Shown: positions 13,125 through 27,395, counted from the first letter of the stretch. The stretch is 64,000 bases of DNA from Cucumis sativus (GCF_000004075.3 NC_026660.2:28771498-28835497); one strand, 5' to 3'. The notes: a model not told the origin generated them from the letters alone. Program-made: numbers and translations.

Positions 13125-16100
13125 GAACAATCACTAGTGCTTGTAAGTGAAGCTTCAAGTGATGAATTAAGCTTCACCCAATAGAGATTTAAATAGGATA
13201 ATAATAGAGTAAAGCCCCATTACAAAAACGGGACCATCAAAGTTTCATTTATTGGATTCTTTTGCGATATGATTGTATTTTACTACTAAAATTCAATCTA
13301 ATGAGCAAAACCACGGTTTTCCACATTTTTTAAGATTTAAGAGTCTCCTTTTTGAATTTTAATACCGTAATTTGGGCTTAACTTGCTCGTACAGATAAGA
13401 ATTATGGTTTGTTTTAGATGCTCTTTTTTATCGATGAATTTTGATATGGGTGTAATTGAAGGGAAATATTCAGGATAGTTATAATAGGTAATCATTAAAC
13501 ATTGATACTTTATAGGATTGTGGGTTTTGGGGTTCATGATTTCAGCATAACTTTTTCTTTTATTTTTAATTTTGATGATTGTGATCCGACCTACCAAACA
13601 CATGGCCCTACTTCTTCTGTAATTCTAAGTGGAATCAAAGAATTGATTTTTGTGTATTGGTTAGGAATGTCGGAAGAGAAATGTAATGGTAGTCAAAAGA
13701 AATAGAGACAAGGGGAAGAGAACGTCAAGAAAGAGATGAAATTGTTGACGGGAATTGGAGTAGGTATTGAATTGCTAAACCATATAAACAAACTTTACAA
13801 AATGTCTAATAATATATATATTTAAGCTTTTCGGTTTGTGTTTATACGTTAGGGCTAACTATCATTCGGTTAGTAACTACATGTATGACAGTTAGTCGGA
13901 TTCAACCAACTTTTGAAGGCTTCATTAGAAGATTTATGAGGGAAAGAAAAAAACTAATTTATGGTGGCGTTGGGCTCCCAATGAAAGTGATTGAGAGCTT
14001 TGAGTGAAAGGAAATAGAAAAACATTAGTAAGAGAAGAGAATAGGAGAAGGGAAAATACCTCAATTTAAATAAGTAATCATTACCGATTTTAATTATGCT
14101 AAATGGTAATTTGACTAATTCGATTTGGATAGTTATTCACAGACACACTAGACATTAAAATTAAATCAAAAGTTCACAACCTTATTAGACATAAAATAAA
14201 ATTTAATTATGTATATATTAAGTACAGTGTAATTTTTAAAAATTTTAAACAATCCTATTTAACGCAACAATTACATTTCGATAAACAAAGACAATTTTTT
14301 TTCCGTCAATTTTTTAAAAACATGAATTAAGAAAGTTTCGGTACTTCAGTTGTAATTTAAACCAGAAAGTAGCGTTTTGAAGCCTATTTTCTAACGACCT
14401 GTTGACATTGAACATACAGCCCAAATGATCAAATGTAGATTCAGCAAAATGCCAAAATTAAAGTAATAGGCCTGCAGACTGTCAGTGAAATGTGTATATT
14501 GAACATAGATTTAAAAATCAAATACAAAAGGATGGATCAAATGCAGACTCTACAATGTCATAGTAATGGGCGATTCAGTTCTGTGCCGGAGAGCATAACG
14601 AGCTCGCTAGGGCCAGGGAGCCACACCCTTTTAATATAAATCATATAAACGACAAAGTAATAGGATTGCTGATTAGGATAGACTTAGAAATATTACTAGA
14701 GTTAAAGGATGAAAATTAACTACGGTTCTGTTGGTTTAGACTAGTGATCTCAAGAGATAGAGAGAGATTACGAGTACCTTAAATTACTTGCTACTTATCC
14801 TTCTATATTTTCTCCACTATCAAAGTTCTTGCTCACATCTAAACCAACTAAAGGTATACCCAGCTCATACATAAACATAGCAAGTACATCACACATCTAA
14901 AATCCATTTAACCAAATCAGTCCTCTCTAAAATCTTTCGTGTTTAAGCTCTCATGAGTTTTAGTAATAGAGCATGGTTGAGTTCATATGAGCAAGTCTCC
15001 AGCTTTGGTAGGACAGTAGTTTCAACAAAGGTCATTATCAAACTAAAACAAGGACCACTGCTCATCAAACTGATGATCCTACAAAATTCATTGGGTTAGG
15101 AAAAAGCTGTAGATCAACACATGGTAATACCTTTCAATTTCACTATATCATACAGATAGGAAATCTACGGAAATATTAGGGAAATTCAAGTAAGCAATGT
15201 GGCTCATATCGTGCACACTGTCTTTTTGCAAGTAGCCACTGCTATTTTCCTTCTAAAAAACCCCTCTAGAAAAATATCATCTCTCCAAAAAGAAGAAAAG
15301 AAAAGAAAAGAAAAGAAAAAACTCAGCCAGCAAGAACACCCTCTTACTCTTCTTAGGTTCCTTTCTACTCTCAGTTTTACTGTCATTGGCCTAATTGGTA
15401 CAGAAACTATGAAGCAATAATCACCAAAACTGCAGATTCGTAAAGACTAGAGGTCTACTATCTAACCATACAACAACCAGTTCTCAGAAATGACCAATAT
15501 TTAATATCCTGGGTAACTGTTATGGTCAAAATCCATTTCTTCAAAGATATTTAAGTTCATAATTTGAGCATTATCCACTGAACATGCCCAGGATGATTTT
15601 GAAGAACTGGTAATCTCAAATTTAACAGCATGGAACATAACACAGCTATAGAATAAAATGATAGACAAACGGGATTTAAATCAATAGCTTGAGCAAGAAA
15701 AAAAGCAGTTTTAACATTAACTGAGTTCAAATAAGCCATAGTTCATTTGAAACGGATTTCAAAAGTATTGTCAAAATGAAGCAAACTCTTAGGCAATCAG
15801 GCATAAAATACTAGATCGAGAAAAAGTAAAGACATATAGGATGCTAATTATAACGTAATGAAAAGACTTCCAATAGACTTTCCAAGTAATGCAAATTTCA
15901 ATGGCGAGAAAAGAGCAAACAATTTAAAACATGAAATTAGTGTCAAATATGGCAGCTTAATTGGCCGACCTGCTGATGTATGAAACCAGGAAGGTATAAA
16001 ATATTCGAACTTTTATGCGCTGTCCTAAACTCCTAGCATTTGTCCACCAGAATGAAAATAGGAGTGAAAACAACCTACCAACTACAAAGTTCCAGAAATG

Positions 16101-16445
16101 TGAGTTAATTCTACTTGATAATTTTGTAGTTTTTCTAGAAGAGAATGTAATCCTCAGAGTAGGTTAGAAAATGTATATGTAGCATTGTAGCTTTGAACCA
16201 GAAAACAAAAAGTAAAAGAGAATTCCTTCTATCTCAAACCTGCAATATTGAAGAGTGGAATGCAAATGTATCTAATACTTCAAAAAATAGTATTCAAGTA
16301 TAACTGAGTCATTCATAGAGAAGCATCTAATGGCCAAAGTCGTATGGTTAAAGCAACAAAATTTAACTTCAACAGCTACCAGTTTCATGGACGAGAAATT
16401 CTCACATATAGATATAGCCGAACAGCAAAGGCAATCTTCCATAAA
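13125..16445. other. Intergenic region between PME and OST3/6
   Basis: It holds the PME promoter (13.1-13.3 kb) and the 3' flank of the OST3/6 gene (below 16.4 kb). I find no exon chain. The 14.9-16.4 kb part is less AT-rich than most spacers here, perhaps transcribed as an untranslated region, but nothing proves this. An AAAAG repeat lies at 15296-15320. Confidence 0.5.
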
Positions 16446-17480
16446 TCAATTCCAACTCGATGGCCAATACCCATGAATTCCATAACCTGTCTTCCAGTTA
16501 TCCAAATACACGACTTTCTTCACTGCCCAAAATGACACAAAGAGCGCAATGATCATAAAAACCCGCTGTATATTCACATTCCTGACCTTGACCAGCACAT
16601 GAGTCATGAAAGCCAAAAGCAACCCAACAATCGTATACAAGAAACCCACAGCAAACCCCTCTGCACCAAGCTGCATTCCAGAGCCCTGATAGAAGAATAC
16701 CAGCTTGGAGGGATCGTTCCGGTCGGTCAAAAACATGGGCATTTTCCGAATAATGTTATGCATTGTACCCGCAACACTGAAAAAATAGATAAAGATAGCC
16801 CCAGTCAACCAGACCTTCCGGTCGTTGAGCAACGTCTCACCTGCAATGACCTTTTTCAAAGCAAATGGCGCCGAAATTAACATGGCAATGAAAAGAACGA
16901 CCAATTGATTCTTGGAAAACATTGGGGGTCGCTGGATCGGACCAACGACAAGCGATGTCTTGGACTCTACAAATTCCGCCATGGATTCAGCCAATCTGGA
17001 ATAGTCGCTTTGGTCCATTTGATCGGACTTCTTGGGCGTTTGATTGGGGCCAATCAGCCGGACATGGGGGAGAGCATTAACGCCGAAAAGGGAGAAACTA
17101 GGTTGGGACTGTTTGAACTCAATCTCGCAGAAGAATAATTTGGAGCGAGAAGGAGAAGAGGGATCGGGGTTGTTGGCGATGAAGGAGGAGGAGACGAGGC
17201 CAAATTCATGGCGGAGTTCTTTGAGGTGGAGCTCAGACTTGTCGTGAAGCTGTAAGGCGTCAAAGAAAATGAGGAGTGAATAAGGTCTAGGGCTTTTTGG
17301 AGTTGTAAGGAAACGGGAGACGGACTGGTCGTCGAGATGAATCACACCGGAAGGGGATCGGGATTGGAGGTCAAGAAGCTCAGCAACTCGATCGGAGTCA
17401 GATGAAGATAGAGAATATTGAACGAAGAGAGTGAGAAGAAGAGTTAAGAGGAGAGGATGAGAGAAATTGAGTGTCGCCAT
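16446..17480 (-). CDS. Oligosaccharyltransferase subunit, OST3/OST6 family
   Basis: One uninterrupted 344-residue frame. Seen: a cleavable signal peptide (about 1-25), a lumenal thioredoxin-like domain (about 30-185) and four membrane segments (near 193-213, 228-248, 278-300, 308-326), ending WKTGYGIHGYWPSSWN. Known: OST3/OST6 (animal TUSC3/MAGT1) subunits sit in the ER oligosaccharyltransferase complex and help N-glycosylation of nascent proteins, in yeast and animals through a CxxC redox site holding substrate cysteines. Here the place of CxxC, just after FFDALQLH, reads DKSEL and carries no cysteine, so any help to the complex cannot be a thiol exchange at this site. I recall the same loss in other plant members. 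It is arranged head to head with CRIPT, 518 bp apart. ATG at 17480 gives the signal peptide directly. Confidence 0.93.
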   Translation of the reverse strand: MATLNFSHPLLLTLLLTLFVQYSLSSSDSDRVAELLDLQSRSPSGVIHLDDQSVSRFLTTPKSPRPYSLLIFFDALQLHDKSELHLKELRHEFGLVSSSFIANNPDPSSPSRSKLFFCEIEFKQSQPSFSLFGVNALPHVRLIGPNQTPKKSDQMDQSDYSRLAESMAEFVESKTSLVVGPIQRPPMFSKNQLVVLFIAMLISAPFALKKVIAGETLLNDRKVWLTGAIFIYFFSVAGTMHNIIRKMPMFLTDRNDPSKLVFFYQGSGMQLGAEGFAVGFLYTIVGLLLAFMTHVLVKVRNVNIQRVFMIIALFVSFWAVKKVVYLDNWKTGYGIHGYWPSSWN

Positions 17481-17607
17481 TTTGGGTCGAAGCGAGAGAT
17501 TGGGTTTGTGGAATGGGCAAATTTTGGGTAGACGAACTCCGAATCCGTTTGGGAATCACTCTTCACTTTTTCTTTCTTTTTTCTTTTCTAATTAATAATT
17601 AAAATTC

Positions 17608-17638
<31 letters not shown>

Positions 17639-17998
17639 CGCAATTAGTGTAAAATAAAAACAATTTCTTTCTTTGTTTGATTCCAATTTAAAATTTGAAA
17701 ATTCAAGATTATAATTATAATTAAAATTTGTGTTTATCATTTCTTAAATAAGTTTAAAATTAAAAAAATGACATTTTCTTATTTTCGAAAATAAGCTATT
17801 TTGCATAACATAAATAAAAAAGAAAGGGTTATGAATCTAAGATTTGCCATTTGCGACCCTTCTCCTTTACTTTTACAATTTTGACGAAAATCTCGTCGAT
17901 CGATTCCTCTTCGTCTTCCTCCATAGATTTCTCATCAGGGCTCTGATCACATCCGTTTCTATATTCGATTTCAGTATCGCCAAACCGGCACTTCAGCC
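17481..17998. promoter_or_regulatory. Shared divergent promoter, OST3/6 and CRIPT
   Basis: These 518 bases separate two start codons pointing away from each other, so both promoters and 5' leaders must lie here. A TTTA/ATTT repeat lies at about 17608-17638. No clear TATA box was assigned to either gene. The CT-rich stretch before 17999 looks like the CRIPT leader. Confidence 0.55.
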
Positions 17999-19152
17999 AT
18001 GGTCTGCGAGAAGTGTAAGCCTCTTTCTCTCCTCTTACTGATTCACTACGAATTTTGACTACAATCGAGTAATTTTTCGATTTGTTCGCTGGTTCTTTTG
18101 ATTTGTTTGTTTCCTTACTGAGTTGTTGGGAGTTGTGGATGCAGGTGAAAAGAAGCTATCGAAGGTGATAGTGCCGGACAAGTGGAAAGAAGGTGCAAGC
18201 AACACACAAGAAAGCGGTGGCCGTAAAATTAACGAAAACAAGCTCCTCTCCAAGAAGAAAAGGTTTGTTCTTTTTAATAATCTCCCTTGTGAATTTACCA
18301 ATTAAATTGACTTTTTTATTAGTTTCTAGGGTTTTCTTTTTTTGTCCTTGGCTGATTCATCTAAACATTTACCCAGAAATATGAATTAGGGTTTATAATA
18401 TGAAGTTCATGTACACAATAGAATATGCCCTGCCTTCAATTTAGAGACTTAGTGAATGTTTTGTCTAGGAGTTCATCTTGTGATTGTATAAATTATGCCA
18501 TTCTGGAGATGAGAGCAGTAATGTCTACTTCTTAAACATGCTAATTGAATGTGATATTATATCAAATAGATTAACCTAGGCATATGACATTATCATTCTT
18601 ACATAGCATATGAATAGCTAATCAATCCTCGATGTCAACTCATCGGTGGATCTTTTGTCAAGCATACACACGATACTTATAGTTCATGATTGAATGACAT
18701 TTTGTTTCAAGGAGATTAGCTTAGGTTTATGCATATGAGTCTATGACTAATAGATGTTTTGTGTGAAACTGATCAACCCATCTTTCTTCTGGCTCATTCA
18801 TCGAGTTGCAAAGTAAAAACCATCTGATATTCATTAAGCTCATCATTTGTAAAGGTTTGCAAGTCTATTCATTATTCTGAATGGTATGCTTGTAGGTGGA
18901 CTCCTTATGGAAACACCAAGTGCATAATTTGTAAGCAGCAGGTACACCAGGATGGGAAGTATTGTCACACATGTGCTTACAGCAAAGGTATGAATTGCAG
19001 ATGGAAATTTATCTTTGTTTTTATATCTACATACGTGGTTACAATACTACAACGCAATTATGTGTGAAATTGTATCACGCTTGGCAGGGGTTTGTGCTAT
19101 GTGTGGGAAGCAAGTACTTGACACCAAGTTTTACAAACAGAGCAACGTGTAA
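17999..19152 (+). CDS. CRIPT: CRIPT (cysteine-rich PDZ-binding protein), 4 exons
   Basis: Exons 17999-18014, 18145-18262, 18896-18987 and 19088-19152 splice with GT-AG borders into 96 residues: MVCEKC at the start, a basic middle (DKWKEGAS ... LLSKKKR), then CIICKQQVHQDGKYCHTCAY and VCAMCGKQ, ending FYKQSNV. Paired CxxC motifs (CEKC, CIIC, CHTC, CAMC) make two zinc knuckles, and length and order match the small eukaryotic CRIPT family. Known: the animal protein binds PDZ domains and is tied to the minor-spliceosome and cytoskeleton; its plant role is poorly defined. The first exon is only 16 bases, cut inside the second cysteine codon of the first CxxC, and would be missed by simple gene finding. 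An AATAAA signal lies at 19428-19433. Confidence 0.95.
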
Positions 19153-21012
19153 TTAGTAGCCAGAAGTGATATTCAACTTGTAACTCATCAAGGGTTAACA
19201 ACATGTACTTCAATCCTGATGTAATTTTCATCCCGGTATCCATCTATAGTTAATGACTTGATAGTTCCTTCAATTTCCTGATCTGACTTGAAGTGTAATT
19301 CAACCCAGAATTAACATTTGTTTGTTTAATGGAATTTATGTATTATAAACTTCTACCTCCTTTCCTTGCTAATGCAGTTACAACCTAATCTTTCACCCAA
19401 TGTGATTGTTGTTGAGTTCTTTTCTTGAATAAAGATAGATAGTGTCTATATATCCTTTCTGAGTTGACAGATATTCTCTTCATCGATTATGGCTTCTATG
19501 ACAATTAGCCATTGTTAAGAGCTTCTCTGTTCTAGCAAATATAAGGTTATATTGTTATATTGTAATTCAACACAAATTCTTATTGTTGTATTGTTAAGAA
19601 TGGATTCAATACTTCTGGCGGCTTTGTTTTGTGTGTTGGTTCCTTTCAATTCTACAAAGTTTCCTGGTAGTACTTGTATAGAAATTATAGGTTTGAAAAT
19701 GATCAGGGTCTATCAAAATCAGTGTGTTTAAATTACGCTTCCTGAACAGCTCACGTTTGCAAGTTGGATTTATAACCGAAGAAAGTTCTATAGCTACACT
19801 TTGTCCACGATCTTTTGCCATCAATAAGCTTTTTTATGACTTGTTGTGTGAGTTTTTAACCTCTTGTTCTTGGGCTGTGTTTGCTTGCTGTCTTATCTGA
19901 ATGGATCTTTGTTTCTTATCTGAATGGATCTTTGTTTCTTATCGAATTATTTGCACAAATATCGTAGTATAAATATATATTTTGAAATATAGTAAGAAGT
20001 CTAACGTGGTATAGTAATGGCAACATCTTAGCACAGCTCAAAGTTAAGATCAACAAGATCAACAGAGAACATAATATGTAAAGTTAAATCTATGATGCTA
20101 TAGTTACTTTTGGTGGAAAAAAGAAGGTTCTTCCATTTATAACATGGTTCTGCTATAAACTAAATATTTTTGCAAGAAGCTGCTTTTCAGATTTCTCAAG
20201 GTATTGTTTTATTATATGTTCCTTTTCCATTAAGTTTTTGCTCTGTGCATAATGTTGAAGTACTTGAAAAGAAGTATTGATCAATAATATATAGTGTAAA
20301 TGAGAATAGTTGCAAGTATAATTCCATACTGAAAACGTACAACCTATCAACTATGACGGCATCCAGAGAATCAAAGGGCCACGATCTCTCTTACTTCACC
20401 AAACAAAACCACACATGACACAACCCAACACCCGTTTTATTTATGTTCTGATATATATATACACACTAATACCATCTTACATGGATTGGCTAACTCTACA
20501 ATATTGGGGTGACCACCATGGATGGGAAGAATACGATTCCCCCAACTAAGGAAGCAACATTACTCCCCCGTCTCCAACACAAACAATAAAAATGCAAACG
20601 TAATAACCGCTAACAACCCCAACAAAAATGATTTACTAGTCTTTTCTGCCTGAAATGGAGATTTAACAGATTTCTCATTGGCTAACCCCTTAGATTATCT
20701 GGCTTTCTGCTAGAACAAGTTTGAACATTGAAAGAGCAGAGTATAATTGATCCATCTCCCCCAATGCTCAGCTTGGATAAGCGATTATCAAATATCATAG
20801 ATGAAGGAGAGAAGCATCCCATTCGAAAGACAGAGTCAAGTTTGGACTGAGAAAGGAAATGGAAAGTCATCGAGGGAACAGAGCTAATAATATCGAGCAG
20901 AATACGAGTCAGATCAGAGCTCAGCGAAGATATACAATGCGATGTTCATTTCATTTAGAAAAATAAGTACACATTCACATAAAGAAAAACACAAACATTT
21001 CGGGAAATCAAT
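19153..21012. other. Spacer between convergent CRIPT and polyubiquitin genes
   Basis: It contains the CRIPT 3' region up to roughly 19.45 kb and ordinary AT-rich DNA. The part at 20350-20940 is richer in GC; on the minus strand it has a 90-codon frame with no start of its own and no resemblance I know. It may belong to long polyubiquitin read-through transcripts or be an unrecognised exon; I make no gene call. Confidence 0.5.
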
Positions 21013-21136
21013 TTTATTCAACAGCAATAATAGGCCGCCTACAGGCCAGCTGTTTCCAAGTACCAAATCTTCAACACATTAACATTCAGAAATCATTCAA
21101 AGACAATCACCAACACCCAACAACATCCACCACCAT

Positions 21137-22755
<1,619 letters not shown>

Positions 22756-22835
22756 CTTGGAAGAAAGAAACGAATATGACAGATACAGAGAAGAATTAGA
22801 GGAAAAGTGAATGAAATGAAGGGAGCGGAGAGGTA

Positions 22836-22843
22836 TATTTATA
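22836..22843 (-). promoter_or_regulatory. TATA box of polyubiquitin
   Basis: TATAAATA reads on the minus strand, about 80 bases upstream of the leader donor. Transcription would start near 22805, giving a first leader exon of about 50 bases. A G-box CACGTG lies further upstream at 22915-22920, a common stress/ABA-type element. Confidence 0.7.
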
Positions 22844-22920
22844 TGTGGATGAGAAGGAGAATATCGTCATTTGGGGTAAAAATATAGTAGAATGAAGGTC
22901 CATTAGATTAAAGACACGTG

Positions 22921-25252
22921 TAATATAGGTGTGGAAAGGTACAAAAGGCAAGTTGGAAATAGTGGTGGAGGGAAACGGCCCTCTCCTCTATTGGAAGCGA
23001 TAAGAACGATGCCCAAATCACGCAATTTCCTCAATAATAATAATACATTTCCAATATTTTAAAACCTTTTTCTTTTCTTTTCTTTTTATAAACAAAGGTG
23101 GGGAATAGATATTTATTTATTCACACACTCACCATATTACGTATGTGGAATTTTTGTTTATTGACTTCTTACATTGAACTTTAAACCACATTTAATTCCT
23201 ATCAATTTTTTCTCTCTCTTTTAACTTTGTCTTCAATTCCACATATCTATCCTTATTATTATCATTTAATTCAAACAAAATTCAGTTTTACAAGTAATTC
23301 TATCAAATATATCATTGATTAAATTTAACTTATATTTACCATAATACAAATTATGTTTGTTTAGTTTAGTTTTTTTTTTTTTTTTAAGAAAATAAGAAGA
23401 AAAAAAAGGCTGTTTATTTATTTAAAATTAGTAGGAGGGTGTTTGAAGAGAAGAAAAGAATAATGATACAAAACAACAACCATAAGTTTCAATAATATGA
23501 ATAAATTTAATTAAAATAAAAGCAAGTGGGTGCTTACTTTTTATGAAAACTAAACTTATATACTATGGTGAGGCCTTATCCGATGGGCAGACCACGGATT
23601 TGAATATACAACGAAGAGGGACCCGGTGCGTGCGTGAATATCCACAATTGTTTTTTGACGTATTAAATTCAACTTGTTTCTTGATTTTATTTAATGTCAC
23701 ATAGAGGCGATTATTAAACAGTGTTTGTTGTATTTAGGTCTCATAGATAGGAATAGTCGCAATAATTCTATTTTGAGTTTGGTTTGGGTTTGCCCAACTA
23801 CTCTCTCTAACTTTTTTTATATGTATGTTGGTTTCTTGAATTTTAATTTAATTAAGTTGGTTTTACAAGAAAATTAATTAAAAAAGGTGTGTGTATTTTG
23901 GAATGATTGATTCTCAATTTATTTTCCTTCTCACTTGCCTTAATTTTCACGATGTGCACCCCACTCTCTCCTTTCCTTCACCATAATTATATTGCTGTTC
24001 TCTATCTTTGACACAAATATATCCCATTAGGTAAGTTTCTTTAATATCTTGCTTTTCTATATAAATTTCTTTGATATCTATCTTCCTCTGTTTGAGCTTT
24101 CGTGATATAATAAAATGTTACATTTGTATTAACTTCTATTCCATTTAGGTCGGCCAACGAAGAATTGAATTAAAGGGACTTCATACTCCTCATATTTGGA
24201 CTACTTCTTTTGAATTGATTTTAAGATAAATCTTATACTATTTAATAACCTTATGTTAGCATTATTAATTTATTAATCATTTAATGTTTAGATATTATTC
24301 TATAATAATTTATAATACATGTATACTCTTTTACTTGTAATTCTATGACAAATGTTTAGATACTGTTATTTGAACATCTTACTTTAAGATTAATAGAACA
24401 AACATTATGTGGTAAACTTATATTGATTTTAAATCTCAAATAACAGTTTGAATTTAAAAATAAAATGAAGTATTAAACATAATATGAATGTCCATATGCT
24501 TCTATAAGTTTGTATATTCAAAAGAAGTATACGTCAGTTTACAATTATAGAGAGTATATAATCTTGAATTTATGGTTCAAATATATTGGCTTGATGCATG
24601 TTAACTAAATGAAGTCTAAGTGATTGTAGTTGCAACTCACCTAAAATTCAAGACAAATAATAGAAAAATGCCATCGAATTTAAATTTAAAGAACTATATG
24701 ATTGTAGATGACCAAAATTTTCTCAATACTACAGTGGAAACTGTATCCTAAAACAACAAGAAACAGGCACAGATATTTGATCATATTCAAGATGGAAATC
24801 AGATAATGTCAAATGATCAGGATTAAGTGTTAATTACAAAAACTAGTACTACTTAGCTTGAACAGTAAGAAATACCAATCAATGAAACAAATGAATTAAA
24901 CTTTCATCCTAACTTCTCCTGAATAATTCTCCTCCTTGTAGCTACGTTTTTAGCTTTGAATCCCTCCCACCAATTTCTATCCAACTAAAACCTATAACTT
25001 ACTCTCCTTCTAGGGTTTCTGCATGCTGTAACAAAATTAATCAACATATATAAGTTAACAAAGTAGACTCCACATGCAGGCCGCATCAACTTTAACAAAT
25101 TACGCAATAACATAATCACCAATTCGTGTGTATTATTTACAAAATCATTGTGATTTTCCCGAAAAAATCCTAAAAAGAAAAGAAAAATTAAAGAAGGGTG
25201 CGTGGTACCTAATGAATGAATGAATGAATGAATGAAATTAACTTATTAAGCA
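22921..25252. other. Spacer between polyubiquitin and tandem-UBL gene
   Basis: AT-rich, with the distal polyubiquitin promoter on the left and the 3' flank of the tandem-UBL gene on the right. An AATG repeat lies at about 25210-25235, just past the UBL stop. No gene supported. Confidence 0.55.
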
Positions 25253-25846
25253 TCAAGATCCACCCGTAATAGTGCCATTGAAGATCTCAATGGTATCGCC
25301 ATGAGCAACACCATGCCATCGAAACGAACGGTCTTCATCCATAACATCACGATCATAAATAAAAAAGAAACCCTCCGGAGGCAAATGAAACTGCATTCTC
25401 TGTTGAAGCTTTTCCAACTCTTTCTTCAATTCACCCACGTTGTCTGTTGGGTTCACTTCCATGGGTATTTTTGAATTCCCACATTTAGGTTTAACCATCA
25501 CTTTCAACTTATTACTATTTTTTGTAGATGTGGTTCCCGATTGCGGATGATGAGAAGAAGGATCTGGAATCATATTGTGCTGTTTCATTATCAGGCGTCC
25601 GATTTGGGATTGGGCAGATAACTCGGAATTAGCGACAACAAGCTGAATCCGGGAGTGTTGCAAGATTTCACAGAATTCAACGTCACGGTCGTCTTGTAGA
25701 ATGCGGCCATTGAAGATTAGGGTTTGTTTGGGAATAGGAATACCTTGGTATTTCTCAATCTTTTCTTTGATTTCTAATACGGTGTCGAAGTAGCCAACTT
25801 CAATGCCGAATGTATCTCCTTTCTCTGGAACTAATATCACGTCCAT
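25253..25846 (-). CDS. Tandem ubiquitin-like domain protein
   Basis: Single exon, 197 residues from the ATG at 25846 (MDVILVPEKG); an in-frame extension upstream is low-complexity Phe/Cys and is rejected. Seen: a first UBL fold at about 1-75 (EVGYFDTVLEIKEKIEKYQG, PKQTLIFNGRIL matching the ubiquitin KxxLIFAGKxL core) with no C-terminal Gly-Gly, a Ser/Pro/Asn-rich linker at 76-112, and a second UBL at about 113-197 ending GTITGGS. Known: plants have a family of such divergent double-UBL proteins, often labelled ubiquitin domain-containing 7SL RNA1/2-like; their role is unclear. It lies about 2.7 kb from the polyubiquitin gene on the same strand. The C-terminal Gly-Gly before one Ser resembles a processing site, but no conserved Arg precedes it. 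A CT run at 26107-26136 (GA on the coding strand) lies upstream. Confidence 0.88.
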   Translation of the reverse strand: MDVILVPEKGDTFGIEVGYFDTVLEIKEKIEKYQGIPIPKQTLIFNGRILQDDRDVEFCEILQHSRIQLVVANSELSAQSQIGRLIMKQHNMIPDPSSHHPQSGTTSTKNSNKLKVMVKPKCGNSKIPMEVNPTDNVGELKKELEKLQQRMQFHLPPEGFFFIYDRDVMDEDRSFRWHGVAHGDTIEIFNGTITGGS

Positions 25847-26101
25847 GGAGAAACAAAAACAGAAAAAAAAAAAGATATTATTTTTTCTTAGTTTCCCAGC
25901 CAAGCAATCTTAAATTGAATAAATGTAGACAGAAGTAGTGAAGATGGATGAAGAAAAGAATGGGGTTTTGTAACTGTGCATCCGTTATTCTTGTTCCCAC
26001 TCACACTTACTTCTAACTTTCTATTTCTCTTTTTAGTAAAACCCTCAACTCTCTTTTCTTCCAATAATATTATATATACGAACTCTTTTATTTTATAGGA
26101 A

Positions 26102-26135
<34 letters not shown>

Positions 26136-27395
26136 AGGGTTGAGATACGTTTTTAGTCGAGTGATCATATTTCTTAGATCAAATATATATATACTATCAA
26201 CCTTTCACTTAGAATTTGATTCAATTTTTTTGCAAAGACTAATTAATAGTTACCATATCAAATATTTTATTTTAAAACAACACAATTCTTATCTCCTTAA
26301 TTTAGGAGCATTAGCTGAAAACAATCTTAATTTTTTTTTGGGATATCTAATGAGACGTGTACATTTTACTTAGTTATTGGGATAATATCATTAATATAAT
26401 GATATATAATGATATATAATGATTTTTTTAGAAAAAAAACCATGAATTAATTGAACTAGAAGTAATAAATCGGAACCAATTTTGAGAGAGTTCAAAGCTA
26501 TGTGTATGAATCAATTAAAAAATTGATAGTTAGTTCATATATGGCAAAGAACACTCTTTTTTCGTAGCTGAATCATAAAATTTCGTAAGATTTCAAAAAA
26601 TTGAGCCCAATACATGATGTTAAATTAACATTATAAATTATAAATACTAAAATTTTCTCAAATACATACAATTGATTTAAGCTTAAAATAAATATTATGA
26701 TTTGAATTCATTTTTGTTTTTGAGTCATGTTCACAATAGGTAGACACACAATAGAATGATACAGCCCAAGAAAAACAATAAATGTGATTTATCTGTATTG
26801 ATCGTTATATGAGTTCAATATCAGGCCTGAGGAACCACATTGTCAAAAGGAAATTAAAAAGAACCTCTAATTTGTATTAATACCGATTCTCAACAATATA
26901 ATTCTTTTACATCTTTAATCCATGGAAAGAAAAAAACGAAACTTCAATTCTTGCATCACGTCATCACCTCGGCTAGAGGGTTTAAATAAAAAAAAATTAC
27001 ATATCAAACAAATAGACAATGATACTATGTCACTTTAACATAGTATTAACCAGTTAAAAGAGTGCCCCATTTGATTAACCTCATTAAAGAGATTACTTGT
27101 CATATTTCCATGGCTAATTTCATTGATGTGATTTACGTGATACTTTACCATCAATCTGGATTTGCATTATACATGATTTTCTAGTTAAACCTGAGCGCTG
27201 TGATTCAAATTTATGAATTTTCTGTTGATAGCAAAATATGCCATACTACTACATTCTTAGTCCTAACAAATTAAACAGAATATTCTTTAATGTGGAGAAT
27301 AGCTCAATGAAAAAGAACCTCTACATGAACCCTAAGTTAAATAATTACTTGGAGGGGGAAGAGGACATATATCAAGAACCCTAGGAAGCATAAAG
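25847..27395. other. Spacer between tandem-UBL gene and TDP1
   Basis: Includes the tandem-UBL 5' flank, the CT microsatellite, short ATGATATATA repeats near 26395-26420, and the TDP1 3' flank at the right. No gene supported. Confidence 0.55.
26107..26136. repeat. (CT)n microsatellite upstream of tandem-UBL gene
   Basis: An uninterrupted CT run of about 30 bases lies roughly 260 bases upstream of the tandem-UBL start, reading as GA repeats on the coding strand. GA repeats near plant promoters can bind BPC/GAGA factors; whether this one does is inference. Confidence 0.85.

Noticed and set aside
14570-14640. Possible tRNA-like GC-richer segment
   Set aside because: No cloverleaf, A box or B box could be fitted.
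20682-20958. Minus-strand 90-codon open frame downstream of polyubiquitin
   Set aside because: No start of its own, no homology recognised and no convincing splice partners; left as unexplained sequence.
25847-25903. N-terminal extension of the tandem-UBL protein
   Set aside because: Low-complexity Phe/Cys run from a poly-A leader; the UBL fold begins at the ATG at 25846 as in the family.
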